Notes: generated by a model not told the origin, from the letters alone. Shown: positions 1 through 9,253, counted from the first letter of the stretch. The stretch is DNA of 64,000 nt from DATLMR01 sp035634255 (GCA_035634255.1 DASQDI010000024.1:61961-125960); one strand, 5' to 3'. Numbers and translations: made by a program.

Positions 1-1
1 C

Positions 2-715
2 GTGATCGTCAGCGTGGACGACCTCGATGTCATGGGCACGGCCGACCTCGTGGCGATGGTCTCGTCTTCCCCCGCCGGGCGGTCCCTGAAACTGAAGGCG
101 ATTCGGAAGCGCGAGCCCGTGGAGATCACGGTGGTCCTCGGCCCCCGCCCCGACATGGAGTACACCTTCTCTTTCCTTAATGAGCCGCAGGGGGACATGT
201 CCCTGTCTCAACGCGAGCAAATTCAGGCGCGGCTCAACGAGCTGTACCCGCAACTGAGAACCTACATGAAGCAGGCCCCCTCCCTTGAGCAGAAGGAGGT
301 CGTGAGCGAGCTCACCATCGAAATCCGGCAGCTTCAGGATAATCTCAGACTGCTTGAGCAGGCGGAGACCGAGCGGCAGAGGCTTCTGCCCGGAAACGTT
401 TCGAACGAGCCCCCCCGAAACCCCGTGGCGGAGCTTGAGAATCCGTTCGCACTCGGGTTCGTCGCGCGCGACCTGACTCCGCAACTCGCGCTTCACTTCG
501 GGGCCAAAAGCGGCGTCTGGGTCACGGGCGTGACCAAAGGCAGCGCCGCCGAAGCTTCGGGCCTCGCGGTGGGCGACGTGATTACCGAAGTGCAGGGGGC
601 GAGCCTCCTCAACAGCGCGCACTTAAGGGCCGTCTTCGACTCGCGGCACGGCTCGATACCGCTCACGATCATACGAAACAAGAAGACCGTCTCCCTCTCC
701 ATCGTCAACCCGTGA
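2..715 (+). CDS. PDZ-domain protein, 5'-truncated by window edge
   Basis: The reading frame is open from the window edge, so the true start lies upstream and the N-terminal part (possibly a protease domain) is not visible. The visible 237 residues hold the tail of one PDZ-like domain (residues 1-48), a charged helical linker with coiled-coil character (about 65-125), and a second PDZ domain (about 148-237) with the typical run GSAAEASGLAVGDVI. Tandem PDZ domains after a helical linker are common in periplasmic HtrA/DegP-like proteases and their relatives; that the missing part is a protease is inference. A GC-rich hairpin follows 22 bases after the stop. Confidence 0.8.
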   Translation: MIVSVDDLDVMGTADLVAMVSSSPAGRSLKLKAIRKREPVEITVVLGPRPDMEYTFSFLNEPQGDMSLSQREQIQARLNELYPQLRTYMKQAPSLEQKEVVSELTIEIRQLQDNLRLLEQAETERQRLLPGNVSNEPPRNPVAELENPFALGFVARDLTPQLALHFGAKSGVWVTGVTKGSAAEASGLAVGDVITEVQGASLLNSAHLRAVFDSRHGSIPLTIIRNKKTVSLSIVNP

Positions 716-736
716 CATTTTTTTGAGGGCCGATTT

Positions 737-762
737 CGCGGGCAGTCGTTGGGCTGCCCGCG
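737..762 (+). terminator. GC-rich hairpin after the PDZ gene
   Basis: A perfect 9-bp stem (737-745 with 754-762, CGCGGGCAG/CTGCCCGCG) with an 8-base loop lies just after the PDZ gene. It has no T-run directly 3' of the stem, so it is only a candidate terminator. Confidence 0.35.
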
Positions 763-847
763 CGTCTACCGCGCGCCGATTCGTCAACGGCCCGGCCCTT
801 CCGCCTTGCCTCTCTGACCCGCGTGTGATACTTACCATCCCTCATCG

Positions 848-2572
848 ATGAAGATCGCGCCTGCCAGAAATAGTCTCGTGCTCATGACCCTGCTGCTCCT
901 CGCGGCGGTGCCCTTCTTCCTCCGGCTCGGCGCGTCCTCGCTCTGGGATTCGAACGAGGCTTTCTACGCCGAAACGCCGCGCGAGATGATGGAGGCGGGA
1001 GACTATCTCAACCCCAGCTTCAACTACCGGCCCCGATTCAACAAGCCTCCGCTAAGCTACTGGATAGTCGCGGGCTTCTATCACGCGCTCGGGGTTTCTG
1101 AGAGCAGCGAGAGGCTCGCGATTGCGCTCGGCGCGCTGGTGATGATCTGGGCCGCTTTCCGGCTCGGGCAGGCCGCGTACTCATTCGAGGCCGGGCTGCT
1201 CTCCGCCCTGGCCCTCTCGACTACGCCGCGCTTCCTGATGTTCTCCCGGCGCATCTTCATCGACGTTTACATAGCGATGTTCATGGGCCTGATACTGCTC
1301 TTCTTCATGCTCGCGGAGAGGCGGGACCGGCGCAGGCGTTTATACCTCATCCTCATGTATGTCGCGGCGGGGCTCGGGGTCCTCACTAAAGGTCCGGTCG
1401 CGGTCGCCCTTCCAGCCCTGGTCTTCCTCGCCTACCTGATATCTACGCGCCGGCTGAAGGCGTTGCGTGAGATGATGCTCCCGGCGGGCGCGATCATCGT
1501 CGCGGCCATCGTGCTCCCCTGGTACGTTGCCATATATTTTGAGCATGGATGGCAGCACATAACCGCGTTCATCCTGAAGGACAATATCTCGCGGTACACG
1601 GAGCCCGTGTGGGGGCCGAGCCGCGGCCCCTTCTTTTACGTCCCGGTGATTCTGGGCGACCTGTTCCCGTGGTCGCTATTTCTTGCGCTGGCCCTCGCGC
1701 TGTGGCTCGCGAAGAAGATCAGGGCCAAGGCCCTGCCGATTATGGGAGAGAGCGACCCGGTAATCGACGCGCGCGCGCCCGGAGACTTCAGGCCGCGCCT
1801 TCTCCTCGCGCTCTGGCTGGTGGTTATCGTCGCTTTCTTCTCTCTTTCGAGGAGCAAGGAAGACCTCTACATTCTCCCCGCCTACCCCGCGGCGACGGCG
1901 ATCATCGGCGGCCTGCTCGCCCGATTCTCCGCGCGCACGAATGCCGCACGCGGCGGCCCGGCCTTCTCCGCCACGGCCGTGGCCTGCGGCCTGCTGCTTG
2001 TCCTCGCGGGCGCTCTTGTCTTCCATGTCTTCGGAGGCGGAGCGCCGGTCTACGCGATAAAGGGGGCCTCGTGGGTCGGGGGCTTCGCCCTGATGGGGGG
2101 GCTGCTCTGCGTCGGGCTGGCGCTAGCGCGGAAGAGATTCGCGGCCGTGGTCTGCGTGGCCCTCTCGCTGATCGGCGCGAACTGGACATTCACCCTCGCC
2201 GCCCTGCCGGACTTCGAGAGGTACAAGCCGGTGCCCGAGGCCTGTGAGTTGATCCGGGCCAAGGCTTCGCCCGAGGCTCTGGTCGGGTATTACCGATTCG
2301 CCTCCCCAAGCATGGTCTTTTATCTGAGGCGTCCGGTCTTCGAATACTACCGGCCGGAGCAACTGGAAGAGGCGCTCAGATCGGGGAAGGATGTCTACTG
2401 TCTGATCTCTTTGCAGGACTACGAGTCGTTGCGGGAATCGCTCGGAGTCACTACATATGTTCTTGCCAGCTATCCCGTCTTTCAAGTAAAGTTGAAAGGC
2501 ATTCTTGACAGAACTGCGCTTCCTCAAGTAGTGCTAATCTCAAACACAGACGGAGCGGCCATCTTACGATGA
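848..2572 (+). CDS. ArnT-like membrane glycosyltransferase (GT39/GT83 type)
   Basis: A 574-residue polytopic inner-membrane protein. The N-terminal half matches the layout of ArnT/PMT-type transferases, which move a sugar from a polyprenyl-phosphate carrier to a lipid or protein acceptor on the periplasmic face. The first periplasmic loop has the acidic motif WDSNEAFYAETPREM (about 33-47), followed by KPPLSYW (about 75-81). About ten hydrophobic segments follow, then a soluble C-terminal tail (about 455-574). The stop overlaps the start of the next gene by four bases (ATGA at 2569-2572), so the two are translationally coupled. The donor and acceptor cannot be told from sequence. No convincing SD sequence precedes the ATG. 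Confidence 0.85.
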   Translation: MKIAPARNSLVLMTLLLLAAVPFFLRLGASSLWDSNEAFYAETPREMMEAGDYLNPSFNYRPRFNKPPLSYWIVAGFYHALGVSESSERLAIALGALVMIWAAFRLGQAAYSFEAGLLSALALSTTPRFLMFSRRIFIDVYIAMFMGLILLFFMLAERRDRRRRLYLILMYVAAGLGVLTKGPVAVALPALVFLAYLISTRRLKALREMMLPAGAIIVAAIVLPWYVAIYFEHGWQHITAFILKDNISRYTEPVWGPSRGPFFYVPVILGDLFPWSLFLALALALWLAKKIRAKALPIMGESDPVIDARAPGDFRPRLLLALWLVVIVAFFSLSRSKEDLYILPAYPAATAIIGGLLARFSARTNAARGGPAFSATAVACGLLLVLAGALVFHVFGGGAPVYAIKGASWVGGFALMGGLLCVGLALARKRFAAVVCVALSLIGANWTFTLAALPDFERYKPVPEACELIRAKASPEALVGYYRFASPSMVFYLRRPVFEYYRPEQLEEALRSGKDVYCLISLQDYESLRESLGVTTYVLASYPVFQVKLKGILDRTALPQVVLISNTDGAAILR

Positions 2573-3642
2573 AGAAGACTGCCACAACTGCGATAAAGGT
2601 TCTCGTCAGCGTGGGGCTTTATGTTTATATTTTCAGCAAGGTTGACGTCGAGCATCTTTGGTCGATAGTTAAGGAAGCGAACGTATCTTATTTCATACTC
2701 GCGCTCGTGGTTTACGCGGGCGTACAGGCGATAAGCGCGTACCGGTGGTACCTCCTTCTTCAGCCTCTGGGGATGAAGATCAAATACCCGAAGCTGCTCT
2801 CATTCTACTTTCTCGGGATGTACTTCAACTTCTTCCTGCCGACGGCCATCGGGGGGGACGTGGTCCGGGTCTACTACCTGAACAAAGAGACGAAGCGGCT
2901 CAGCGGCTCGACGGCCTCCGTCTTCCTCGACCGCGACCTCGGGATGGCGGCCCTGCTGCTGATGGCTACGGTCGTCTCGACGATAGGCGGGACGCGATTC
3001 AACGGAGTCCCCCTCGCCCCGATCTTCGGGGCCATCGGCGTCGCCTTCATCGCCGCGAACCTCGCCCTCTTTTACCGCCCGACTTACAACCTGCTCCACA
3101 GGCTGCTCAGCGTCTTCAAATTAAAGAAGGCCGACGAGAGGGTCGAGCACCTGTTCGAATCGGTGAACTCTTACAGGGGTCAGGCGGGCCTGTTGTCCGG
3201 GGCGATGATCCTGTCTCTGATCGTGCAGGTGGGTTGCGTCTTCGTCAACGTCCTCGCGGCGGACTCAATCGGCCTCACCACGGCGAACGGGTGGGTCGAC
3301 TTCCTCGTCTTCATCCCGGCCATCGGCCTGATCAGCATGGTCCCGGTCTCGTTGAATGGGATGGGCTGGCGGGAGATTTCCTACATCGGGCTGTTCCAGT
3401 CCGTGGGGGCCTCGAAGCCCCAGGCCTTGACGCTCGCCCTGATGTGGCTCGCCATTCTGGTGACCACGAGCCTGCCGGGCGGGATCATTTACATCGTAAG
3501 AAGCCTCAAGGGCAAAGAGGGTCCGCCCAAGCCTGAGGAGGTTCTGGAAGCCGAGGCGTTCGAGAGCCAGGCGCGCGATGATGGGAAGTTCTCTCCCCTG
3601 ACCGGGCAGAAGGCCGAGGAAGAGCCGGCTTCGACGATCTGA
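2569..3642 (+). CDS. YbhN/UPF0104 (LPG synthase TM-domain) family membrane protein
   Basis: A 357-residue integral membrane protein of the flippase-like UPF0104 family, related to the membrane domain of lysylphosphatidylglycerol synthase MprF and to AglD. The diagnostic stretches are visible: an N-terminal helix with SVGLYVYIFSKVD, YRWYLLLQPLG, then FNFFLPTAIGGDVVR (about 85-100) and, near the end, SLNGMGWRE (about 262-270). Seven or eight hydrophobic segments are evident. The last 40 residues are hydrophilic and acidic. It is translationally coupled to the preceding ArnT-like transferase, which suggests a joint role in building or moving a lipid-linked glycan; the substrate is unknown. Confidence 0.85.
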   Translation: MKKTATTAIKVLVSVGLYVYIFSKVDVEHLWSIVKEANVSYFILALVVYAGVQAISAYRWYLLLQPLGMKIKYPKLLSFYFLGMYFNFFLPTAIGGDVVRVYYLNKETKRLSGSTASVFLDRDLGMAALLLMATVVSTIGGTRFNGVPLAPIFGAIGVAFIAANLALFYRPTYNLLHRLLSVFKLKKADERVEHLFESVNSYRGQAGLLSGAMILSLIVQVGCVFVNVLAADSIGLTTANGWVDFLVFIPAIGLISMVPVSLNGMGWREISYIGLFQSVGASKPQALTLALMWLAILVTTSLPGGIIYIVRSLKGKEGPPKPEEVLEAEAFESQARDDGKFSPLTGQKAEEEPASTI

Positions 3643-3709
3643 TTCTTCCCTTCAAAATGCAACCCGGAGATGTCTTTAGCGTTCTAATCAAGCGGGATAT
3701 TATTCGAAT

Positions 3710-4285
3710 ATGATGATGCAGTCGAACTTAATTACCAGATCGGTGGGCCTGATTCTGATCGGCCTCGTCTTAACTTCGGCGGCCTTCGGCCAGGATAAGC
3801 GGGGGGGCAAGGCCCCTCAGAGAGAGTACACCGAGGAAGAGTTGCTCAAAATGAGCATGAAGGCGAAGATCAACCCGCCTTCTTCACTCAGCTTCAGGAT
3901 AGCTCTGGCCGACCACGACCCGAACCTCTTCACCATACTGCTCTCCGACCCGGTCGGGAAGACCGTTTCGTCGGCCTTCGACATGTCGAAGCTGGCGATC
4001 CTGTCGGCCATACTGACGGAGGCGAAGAACTTCAGCCAGACGGCTGAAGGCGTGGGCGCGGGTAAGCCTCTGATCACCCGGTTCTTCGATAAGCAGCTCC
4101 CGTCGGTGATCGTCGACGTGTCCAAGACAGGCGACACGAGCCGGTTCTACATAACGCTCAAAGGGCTCACAGACTTCGTGACTATAGACGCCGGGTTCCT
4201 GAGGAGGAGCGACAAGAAGGCGAACCCTTACTACTTCGAGATAATCAATCGCGTGGAATCGGCCAAAGATGGTAAGTGGCAGTAA
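3710..4285 (+). CDS. secreted protein of unknown function
   Basis: A 191-residue protein with an N-terminal signal peptide (hydrophobic core about 11-26, likely cleavage after the AFGQ region). The mature part is soluble and mixed alpha/beta, with no motif I recognise. It begins 67 bases after the flippase-like gene and may share its transcript. An AT-rich stretch (gatattattcg) sits right before the start codon. The start at 3710 is the first of three consecutive Met codons; the exact one used is uncertain. Confidence 0.7.
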   Translation: MMMQSNLITRSVGLILIGLVLTSAAFGQDKRGGKAPQREYTEEELLKMSMKAKINPPSSLSFRIALADHDPNLFTILLSDPVGKTVSSAFDMSKLAILSAILTEAKNFSQTAEGVGAGKPLITRFFDKQLPSVIVDVSKTGDTSRFYITLKGLTDFVTIDAGFLRRSDKKANPYYFEIINRVESAKDGKWQ

Positions 4286-4317
4286 GGGGCTGAAGCCGCG
4301 AGCGCCGCGACTCCGTT

Positions 4318-4719
4318 CTAGCTCTGCGCCACCTTCCGGTTCTGAGAGATGAGCTCGACGACGGTGGTCAGAAATTTGTCGAAGTCGAAGGGCTTCTCGA
4401 CGGAGGCGTCGGCGCCGGCCATGACCGCCTCGCGAGCCATGTTCCCCCCGAACGCGGTCACAACCAGGATCGGGATCCTCCCAAGCACTACGTCTTCGCG
4501 AACCCTCTTCACGAACTCTATGCCGTCAACTTTCGGCATATGAATGTCGGTTATTATGAGGTCGGGCAGGTGGTCGGCCGCGGCCGTGTAGCCGGTCTCC
4601 CCGTCGGACGCCGAGACAACGTCATACCCGCTCATGCGCAGGAGCTTCGAGAGTATGTCGCGAGAGTCGCGATTGTCTTCGATGATCAGGATCTTTTCCA
4701 GTTCGCTTATCACGTTCAT
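4318..4719 (-). CDS. single-domain response regulator (CheY-like receiver)
   Basis: A stand-alone receiver domain with no output domain. It has the acidic pocket EDN after the first strand (IIEDN), the phospho-acceptor Asp in LIITDIHMPKVDG, the conserved Thr/Ser region (VVTAFGG) and the switch Lys in VEKPFD. I chose the ATG at 4719 (133 residues) because AAGGAAG precedes it at good spacing; an in-frame ATG at 4761 would add 14 residues. No histidine kinase gene is nearby, so it probably takes phosphate from a kinase encoded elsewhere. A possible minus-strand promoter (TTGCAT, then TTTAGA 18 bases on) lies near 4785-4815. Confidence 0.9.
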   Translation of the reverse strand: MNVISELEKILIIEDNRDSRDILSKLLRMSGYDVVSASDGETGYTAAADHLPDLIITDIHMPKVDGIEFVKRVREDVVLGRIPILVVTAFGGNMAREAVMAGADASVEKPFDFDKFLTTVVELISQNRKVAQS

Positions 4720-4761
4720 CAACTTCCTTCGGCTTTCGGAAGCGGCTCCATTCATACCCAT

Positions 4762-5229
4762 TTTACCTAGCTACATGTCTAAACTGAATACGCGCTGTCC
4801 TATGCAAGGAAGAAATAAGAAATGCTCGTGCCACGATTTTAAGGCCGGTCGGGGAGGATAGAAATTAAAAGAGGGGGCTTTCGCCCCCTCCGTTCTCACA
4901 ATTATCTAGCTACGTCGCGCCTGGTTTTAATAAGTGTATTCAATAAACGAGCACGCGAGCTGTGGACGCTTGTGAGTGTTCGAGATTAATATCCGAACTC
5001 GCGATATATATAAACAACATTCGTGCCAGAGAGGGACTTACGCCCAATATTTTTTCTTTTATCATGCTAATTTGCCTAACCACACGACTAAGGCTTTCAT
5101 ATGACGACCGTCTACCGCCCGGACGGATCAATAAGTCTATTCGAGCCTGAGACGAGTTGCACATTACTATCACAGACATGAGACAAGATTGTGGAAACTG
5201 CTTTCGACAACTCCTTTCGGCAGCTCATT
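4762..5229. other. 468-bp AT-richer intergenic region
   Basis: Apart from the hairpin at 4871-4890 I see no supported gene. A 79-codon open frame on the minus strand (4940-5179) has no family signature, no clear ribosome binding site and no helpful context, so it is not called. The stretch 4930-5200 is clearly more AT-rich than its surroundings, which could reflect a decayed gene or a long 3' leader of the glycan operon. Confidence 0.5.
4871..4890 (-). terminator. Rho-independent terminator of the glycan operon
   Basis: A perfect 8-bp stem GAGGGGGC/GCCCCCTC with a 4-base loop. Read on the minus strand it is followed at once by TTTTAATTT, the expected U-rich tail. It lies downstream of the minus-strand cluster ending at 5230 and upstream of the response-regulator gene, so it would separate the two. 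Confidence 0.6.
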
Positions 5230-5979
5230 TCAAATGCGCGCTGGTTCCGGTACCCAGAAGAAATACTCACAACTGTTGTAGGCACGCATTATTCTGGTCA
5301 AACCGAGAGCCGGGAGACTATCCTCATCATGCCCGAGGTAAGTGAAATGAGGGAAGTCGTAAGCCACAGAGCGGAACCAGCCGTTACGATTCAATGCCAT
5401 CTCCACGGACCGGCTCTGGAACTCCGCGACATCGAACGCGAGCATAGATAAATGCTGGGATGCGCCGGGAGCCGCCACCGAGTAGAGTATCGATTTATCG
5501 AAAAAAGTCCCGAAGTATATCTGCTCTGACGCTTCAAGCTCTAAAATAACCGCGACCTGTTCGACTGGATTCAGGTCACGAATACGATGCGCCTGATCTG
5601 AAGTGATACGTCCAAGCTGCAGCCAGTGATCCAGCCCGCGAGTGACGTTGCGATTCCAGAGCCCGATTGTGTCCGAGTAGGAGCGCCGCCCCGAATCGTT
5701 CGCGCGAGGCGTGAGCGACCCCCCTTCGCCCGCCACCTCAGAGGCGGCCCGGACGAGCGCGTCCATCGCCTCCCGTTGTAATTCGATCTCGAACTCGCCA
5801 AGGGTGGCGCGTCGGGTTTGAAGCGTCGACTGGAACCGCTCGACCGCCGCCTCATCCTCGAAGATGACCGAGGGAGGCGGCGTGGCCCTCGTGACAAAGA
5901 CGGCCCCGTACTCGTTGAACAGGCGCACCTCCACGGGCGACGATATCTTCGACATGGCTTCGCGCAATGAGTTATTCAT
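5230..5979 (-). CDS. M15 (VanY/VanX-like) D,D-peptidase-fold protein, variant active site
   Basis: A 249-residue protein, last gene of the glycan cluster. The C-terminal half carries a zinc-peptidase signature of the M15 family. S174-x-H176-(6)-D183 fits SxHxxGxAxD with the spacing of VanX, except that the Gly is Met179. A second ligand candidate, H211, lies in DFPHFTYLG, where family members have ExxH (EPWHW), so the catalytic Glu would be Asp208. I see no signal peptide; the N-terminal 100 residues are unassigned. The start overlaps the previous stop (ATGAATAA), so it is coupled to the GT87-like gene. The family call rests on motif and spacing only; it may be an inactive or re-purposed relative. 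Confidence 0.55.
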   Translation of the reverse strand: MNNSLREAMSKISSPVEVRLFNEYGAVFVTRATPPPSVIFEDEAAVERFQSTLQTRRATLGEFEIELQREAMDALVRAASEVAGEGGSLTPRANDSGRRSYSDTIGLWNRNVTRGLDHWLQLGRITSDQAHRIRDLNPVEQVAVILELEASEQIYFGTFFDKSILYSVAAPGASQHLSMLAFDVAEFQSRSVEMALNRNGWFRSVAYDFPHFTYLGHDEDSLPALGLTRIMRAYNSCEYFFWVPEPARI

Positions 5980-7498
5980 TCGGCACCGATCCTATGACCC
6001 TCTGAGGCTCGCGCGGGCGCTTCAATTCCCAGAGCAGGAAGAGCAACGTCGGGGCGTACAGCGCGGCACCGAGCCAGACGGGCAGGTGCGGGTAGACGTT
6101 CGGGATGAACCAGAGCAGGTACAGCAGGATCGTCGCCCCGGTCAGGTAGAGCCACGCCACGCGCGGGACAAAGCACAGGAAGGGGAGAATCCATGCGTAA
6201 TACCACGTATAGCGCGGCGTCGTGAACAGCCAGAAGAGCCCTATCATCGCAATCGACCCGCGCGCGACATCGACCGCGTCCGCCTTCTTTTTAACCATGA
6301 ACCACAGCCCGAGGCCCGCCAGAGAGACGGCCGCGAAGGTCATAAATATAATGGTCGGCACCGGCAGGGCTGAATTGATGAGCAGGAGGATGAAATAGCG
6401 CGAGCCGCTGTCGAGATACCCCTCCTCCTTGAACTCGTTGGGCAAATACCCGAGCACCCCTTTGCCCGCGCTGAGGTAAGGCAGGTAAGCGAGGGCCACC
6501 GTACACGCGAAGGCAAGGATGAGCCTCACGTTCATACCGTTGAGCAGCACGGAGCGGACGGCCTCAAGGGCGCGGCCGGCCCGCCGCGCTGACAGCTGGC
6601 GCGGGTCGCCGAGCGAAGCGGCCCCCGAGAACATGAAGACGGGGAGAAGGAGCGCGGGATAAAACTTCACCATCGCGGCCAGGCCTATGGCGCAGCCCGT
6701 CAGCGCGGCCTTCCCGTGGGTCCGGGCGAGGAGGCCGAGCGCGATAAATGCGATGAAGGCCGACTCGACGTGCCCGCTGTGCGCGCCCTCCCAGATCAGG
6801 AGCGGGTGCCACGCGAACAGAATGGCGCGCGCGGGATCAAGCCCCGCGCGCGCGAGGACCGACATGATCGCAAGCATCGCTATCATGTCGAAAAGCGACA
6901 TCGCCACTTTGAAGGCCGTGATGCTCAGGGGGTAGACCGTGTAGATCGCGAAGTAGAGCGCCTGCGCCACGGGAGGGTAAGGAGTCGGGGCGTAATCGCT
7001 CCTGTTGATTCTCGGATAAATCTTCTCTTCGCGCAGGTGTTGCAGTTCCGGGGCGGAAGGGACGTACCTGTAGGGATTAATCCCGGCGGACTGCACGCGG
7101 CCATCCCATATGTAGCGGTACGTGTCCGAGGAGAGGTAAGGAGGCCGCCCGACAAGCTCGGCGCGGAAGAGCGCCGCGAACAGGATCACTAAAACAATCG
7201 TGCTTACCCTCAGGGCGCGAGAAGGGGGCCGGGGTAATCTGAATACGACGTAGCAGGCGAGCAGGTAGATCGCGAAATGGGCGATGAACATCGCGATGTA
7301 GCCGGAGATGCCCTGTATGAACCGGTGGAGGAAGCCGCCCCACAGGTACAGCCACGCGCTTCCGAGCCCGGCTGCCGCGAGTATTACCGGGATGGCGACG
7401 AGCGTGACTGTAGCTCGGATCGATCCTGATTCGAACGAACGCAGGCCGGTTGTTCTCATCTGCTGAAAATCTTCTCTGAATCCGGTTGTATTTCGCAA
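5972..7498 (-). CDS. GT87/MptB-like polyprenol-dependent membrane glycosyltransferase
   Basis: A 508-residue protein with about eleven hydrophobic segments. Its signature is SSDTYRYIWDGR at residues 123-134, followed by GINPYRYVPS. This matches the loop of membrane mannosyltransferases (GT87, MptA/B type) that use polyprenyl-phosphate sugars, with the conserved Asp in the first large periplasmic loop. A later HSGHVES stretch follows WHPLLIWEGA, also typical. It sits in a minus-strand cluster with an epimerase, aminotransferase, GT2 and methyltransferase, so it likely acts late in assembly of a surface glycan. An alternative start at Met14 is possible. Confidence 0.8.
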   Translation of the reverse strand: MRNTTGFREDFQQMRTTGLRSFESGSIRATVTLVAIPVILAAAGLGSAWLYLWGGFLHRFIQGISGYIAMFIAHFAIYLLACYVVFRLPRPPSRALRVSTIVLVILFAALFRAELVGRPPYLSSDTYRYIWDGRVQSAGINPYRYVPSAPELQHLREEKIYPRINRSDYAPTPYPPVAQALYFAIYTVYPLSITAFKVAMSLFDMIAMLAIMSVLARAGLDPARAILFAWHPLLIWEGAHSGHVESAFIAFIALGLLARTHGKAALTGCAIGLAAMVKFYPALLLPVFMFSGAASLGDPRQLSARRAGRALEAVRSVLLNGMNVRLILAFACTVALAYLPYLSAGKGVLGYLPNEFKEEGYLDSGSRYFILLLINSALPVPTIIFMTFAAVSLAGLGLWFMVKKKADAVDVARGSIAMIGLFWLFTTPRYTWYYAWILPFLCFVPRVAWLYLTGATILLYLLWFIPNVYPHLPVWLGAALYAPTLLFLLWELKRPREPQRVIGSVPNE

Positions 7499-7590
7499 AG
7501 CCCCATCAGTTCATCCCACCCCTCGGCCCTTCCGGCCAGAGAGATAATATCGCCTGCGGCCGGGAGTTGGAAATAGCCGGGTCACGATCT

Positions 7591-8346
7591 TCATTCAGCT
7601 TTTTCACCCTGTTTTTCGGCGAGCAGGATGGCGGACAGGCCGAATGGGAACGCGAGATTCCTGAGCATCCGCGCCTCGATCCTGAGGGCCTTAGCGAGAA
7701 TCTTATTCCTCCACTCAGGGACGGGCTTCACGTCGGACTCGCCCCCGCCGGTGATTCTGGAAAAGAGGCGGTGCGGGATCGCGGCCCACAGGAGCAGAGT
7801 GTTCGCGTAAGTAGCCTTCTTCAGACTGAAGCCGGAGCCCGACAGCAATTGCCGCAGCTCGGCGAGCGTGAACCGGTGGCGCGTGCTGACCGCGACATCG
7901 TGCCCCCCGCGCATCCAGTCGTACGCGGGCTCGCGGATGAGGAAGTAGCCGCCGGGCTTGAGCACTCTCCGGACTTCGCTCACCGCCGATTCCGCGTCCT
8001 CGCGTGAAAACTGGTAGATCACGTCGAAGCAGGTCGCCACGTCGAAGGAGTTCGACCCGAGCGGCAGGGCGCCTGCGGAACCTATGCAGGCGGTTTCCAA
8101 TCCGCGCAGTTTCCAGAATTTTGCGGCCGAGGGCGACGCATCCACGCCGAAAGCCAGGGCCGCATTCAAACGCCCGGCGAGCCACCTGAGCGAGTACCCG
8201 GTCCCGCACCCGACATCGAGCAGCCGCAGGTCATGGCGGCCGCGGAGGCTGTTTTCGAGCACCGCCATAGTGATCTCGCGCATCCCCGCGTACCACCAGA
8301 GATGCTCTTCGAGGTCAAACATCGCCTGGTATTCTTCGGGCCGCAT
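7591..8346 (-). CDS. class I SAM-dependent methyltransferase
   Basis: A Rossmann-fold methyltransferase of 251 residues. Motif I (SAM binding) is LLDVGCGTG; the acidic end of the second strand is in FGVDAS; post-motif strand IV is FDVATCFDVIYQF, and LKPGGYFLIREPAYDW is the usual strand V. The frame is open further upstream, but that would overlap the preceding gene by almost 100 bases; the ATG at 8346 with GAAGGATC before it is preferred and leaves a 23-base gap. Its place between a GT2 and a GT87-like gene suggests that it methylates a sugar or lipid intermediate; the acceptor is unknown. Confidence 0.85.
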   Translation of the reverse strand: MRPEEYQAMFDLEEHLWWYAGMREITMAVLENSLRGRHDLRLLDVGCGTGYSLRWLAGRLNAALAFGVDASPSAAKFWKLRGLETACIGSAGALPLGSNSFDVATCFDVIYQFSREDAESAVSEVRRVLKPGGYFLIREPAYDWMRGGHDVAVSTRHRFTLAELRQLLSGSGFSLKKATYANTLLLWAAIPHRLFSRITGGGESDVKPVPEWRNKILAKALRIEARMLRNLAFPFGLSAILLAEKQGEKAE

Positions 8347-8369
8347 GCCTGATCCTTCGGGCTCTGAAT

Positions 8370-9158
8370 CTATTTCGCGGGCCTCTGGTCTGAAGGTGTC
8401 AAAGGCTGCGCCGCTTCCTCCCCGGAAGGGGCGAGCTGGGTGCGCCTCAGCACGACCAGACGCCACCAGAGCAGGCTCAGGTCGAAAAGGGTCTTGAACA
8501 ATCTCCTGAAATTGAAGAACTGGGACTTGCCATAGGTCCTGTGGTAATGGTGGACCGGCGTCTCCGCGAACCGCAACCCCGCGTCCTGAAAACTCTTGAT
8601 CATCTCGACGCAGATCGTGCCGCTCGACGACTGCAAGCGGACCCGGTTTATGCTCGACCGCCGCATCAGCCTGAAGTCGCAGTCCACGTCCTTGATCCTG
8701 ATCCCGAACGCCAGCTTGACCGTCCAGCAGTAGATGTTGCCGATCACGACCCTGTGCGCGGGGTCGGAGCGGCTGATCTTGTAGCCGTTGACTACATCCA
8801 CCCCTTCGCTCATCAGGGGTACCAGTCTCTCCATCTCTCTCACATCGTACTGCGCGTCCCCATCCGTGTAGAAGATGAGGTCCTTCGTCGCGGTCGCGAT
8901 CCCCGTGCGCAGAGCCGTACCGTAGCCCATGTTCGTCGGGTGATGCACGACGCGCAGGCTCGGGTAGAGGGCTTCCATTTCGGAGAGTATCTGGGCCGTG
9001 TGGTCTTTGCTGCCATCGTTGACCACGATGATCTCGTAATCGTCCGTCAGCTTGCGCAGGGTGCGGTCGGCGAGGGCGACCAGACTGCCGATGGTTCCCG
9101 CGTCGTTGTACGCGGGAAAAAAGACGCTGATGCTCGGTCTTTTGCTCATGAATTCCAT
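8370..9158 (-). CDS. GT2 family glycosyltransferase (DPM1/polyprenyl-phosphate type)
   Basis: A 262-residue GT-A fold transferase. The N-terminal ISVFFPAYND, the nucleotide-binding VVNDGSKDHT, and the metal-binding motif TDGDAQYD (D-x-D) are all present. The overall layout resembles dolichol/undecaprenyl-phosphate mannose or glucose synthases, which load sugar onto the polyprenyl carrier used by GT39/GT87 enzymes; the GT87-like gene two positions downstream fits that. The C-terminal region is basic with one hydrophobic stretch (FDLSLLWWRLVVL) that may touch the membrane. Met1 or Met4 could be the start. Confidence 0.85.
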   Translation of the reverse strand: MEFMSKRPSISVFFPAYNDAGTIGSLVALADRTLRKLTDDYEIIVVNDGSKDHTAQILSEMEALYPSLRVVHHPTNMGYGTALRTGIATATKDLIFYTDGDAQYDVREMERLVPLMSEGVDVVNGYKISRSDPAHRVVIGNIYCWTVKLAFGIRIKDVDCDFRLMRRSSINRVRLQSSSGTICVEMIKSFQDAGLRFAETPVHHYHRTYGKSQFFNFRRLFKTLFDLSLLWWRLVVLRRTQLAPSGEEAAQPLTPSDQRPAK

Positions 9159-9253
9159 TTAGTATCCCCGAATGCGGCCGGGGCCATTCTATATGGCCCC
9201 CACCTGCGAAGCAAGCTGCCAGCTATTGAGTCGACGCCGCGCCGAGCCCTCTT

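Noticed and set aside
4940..5179. 79-codon minus-strand frame in an AT-rich gap
   Set aside because: No family signature, no ribosome site, and stop-poor by chance is possible at this length.
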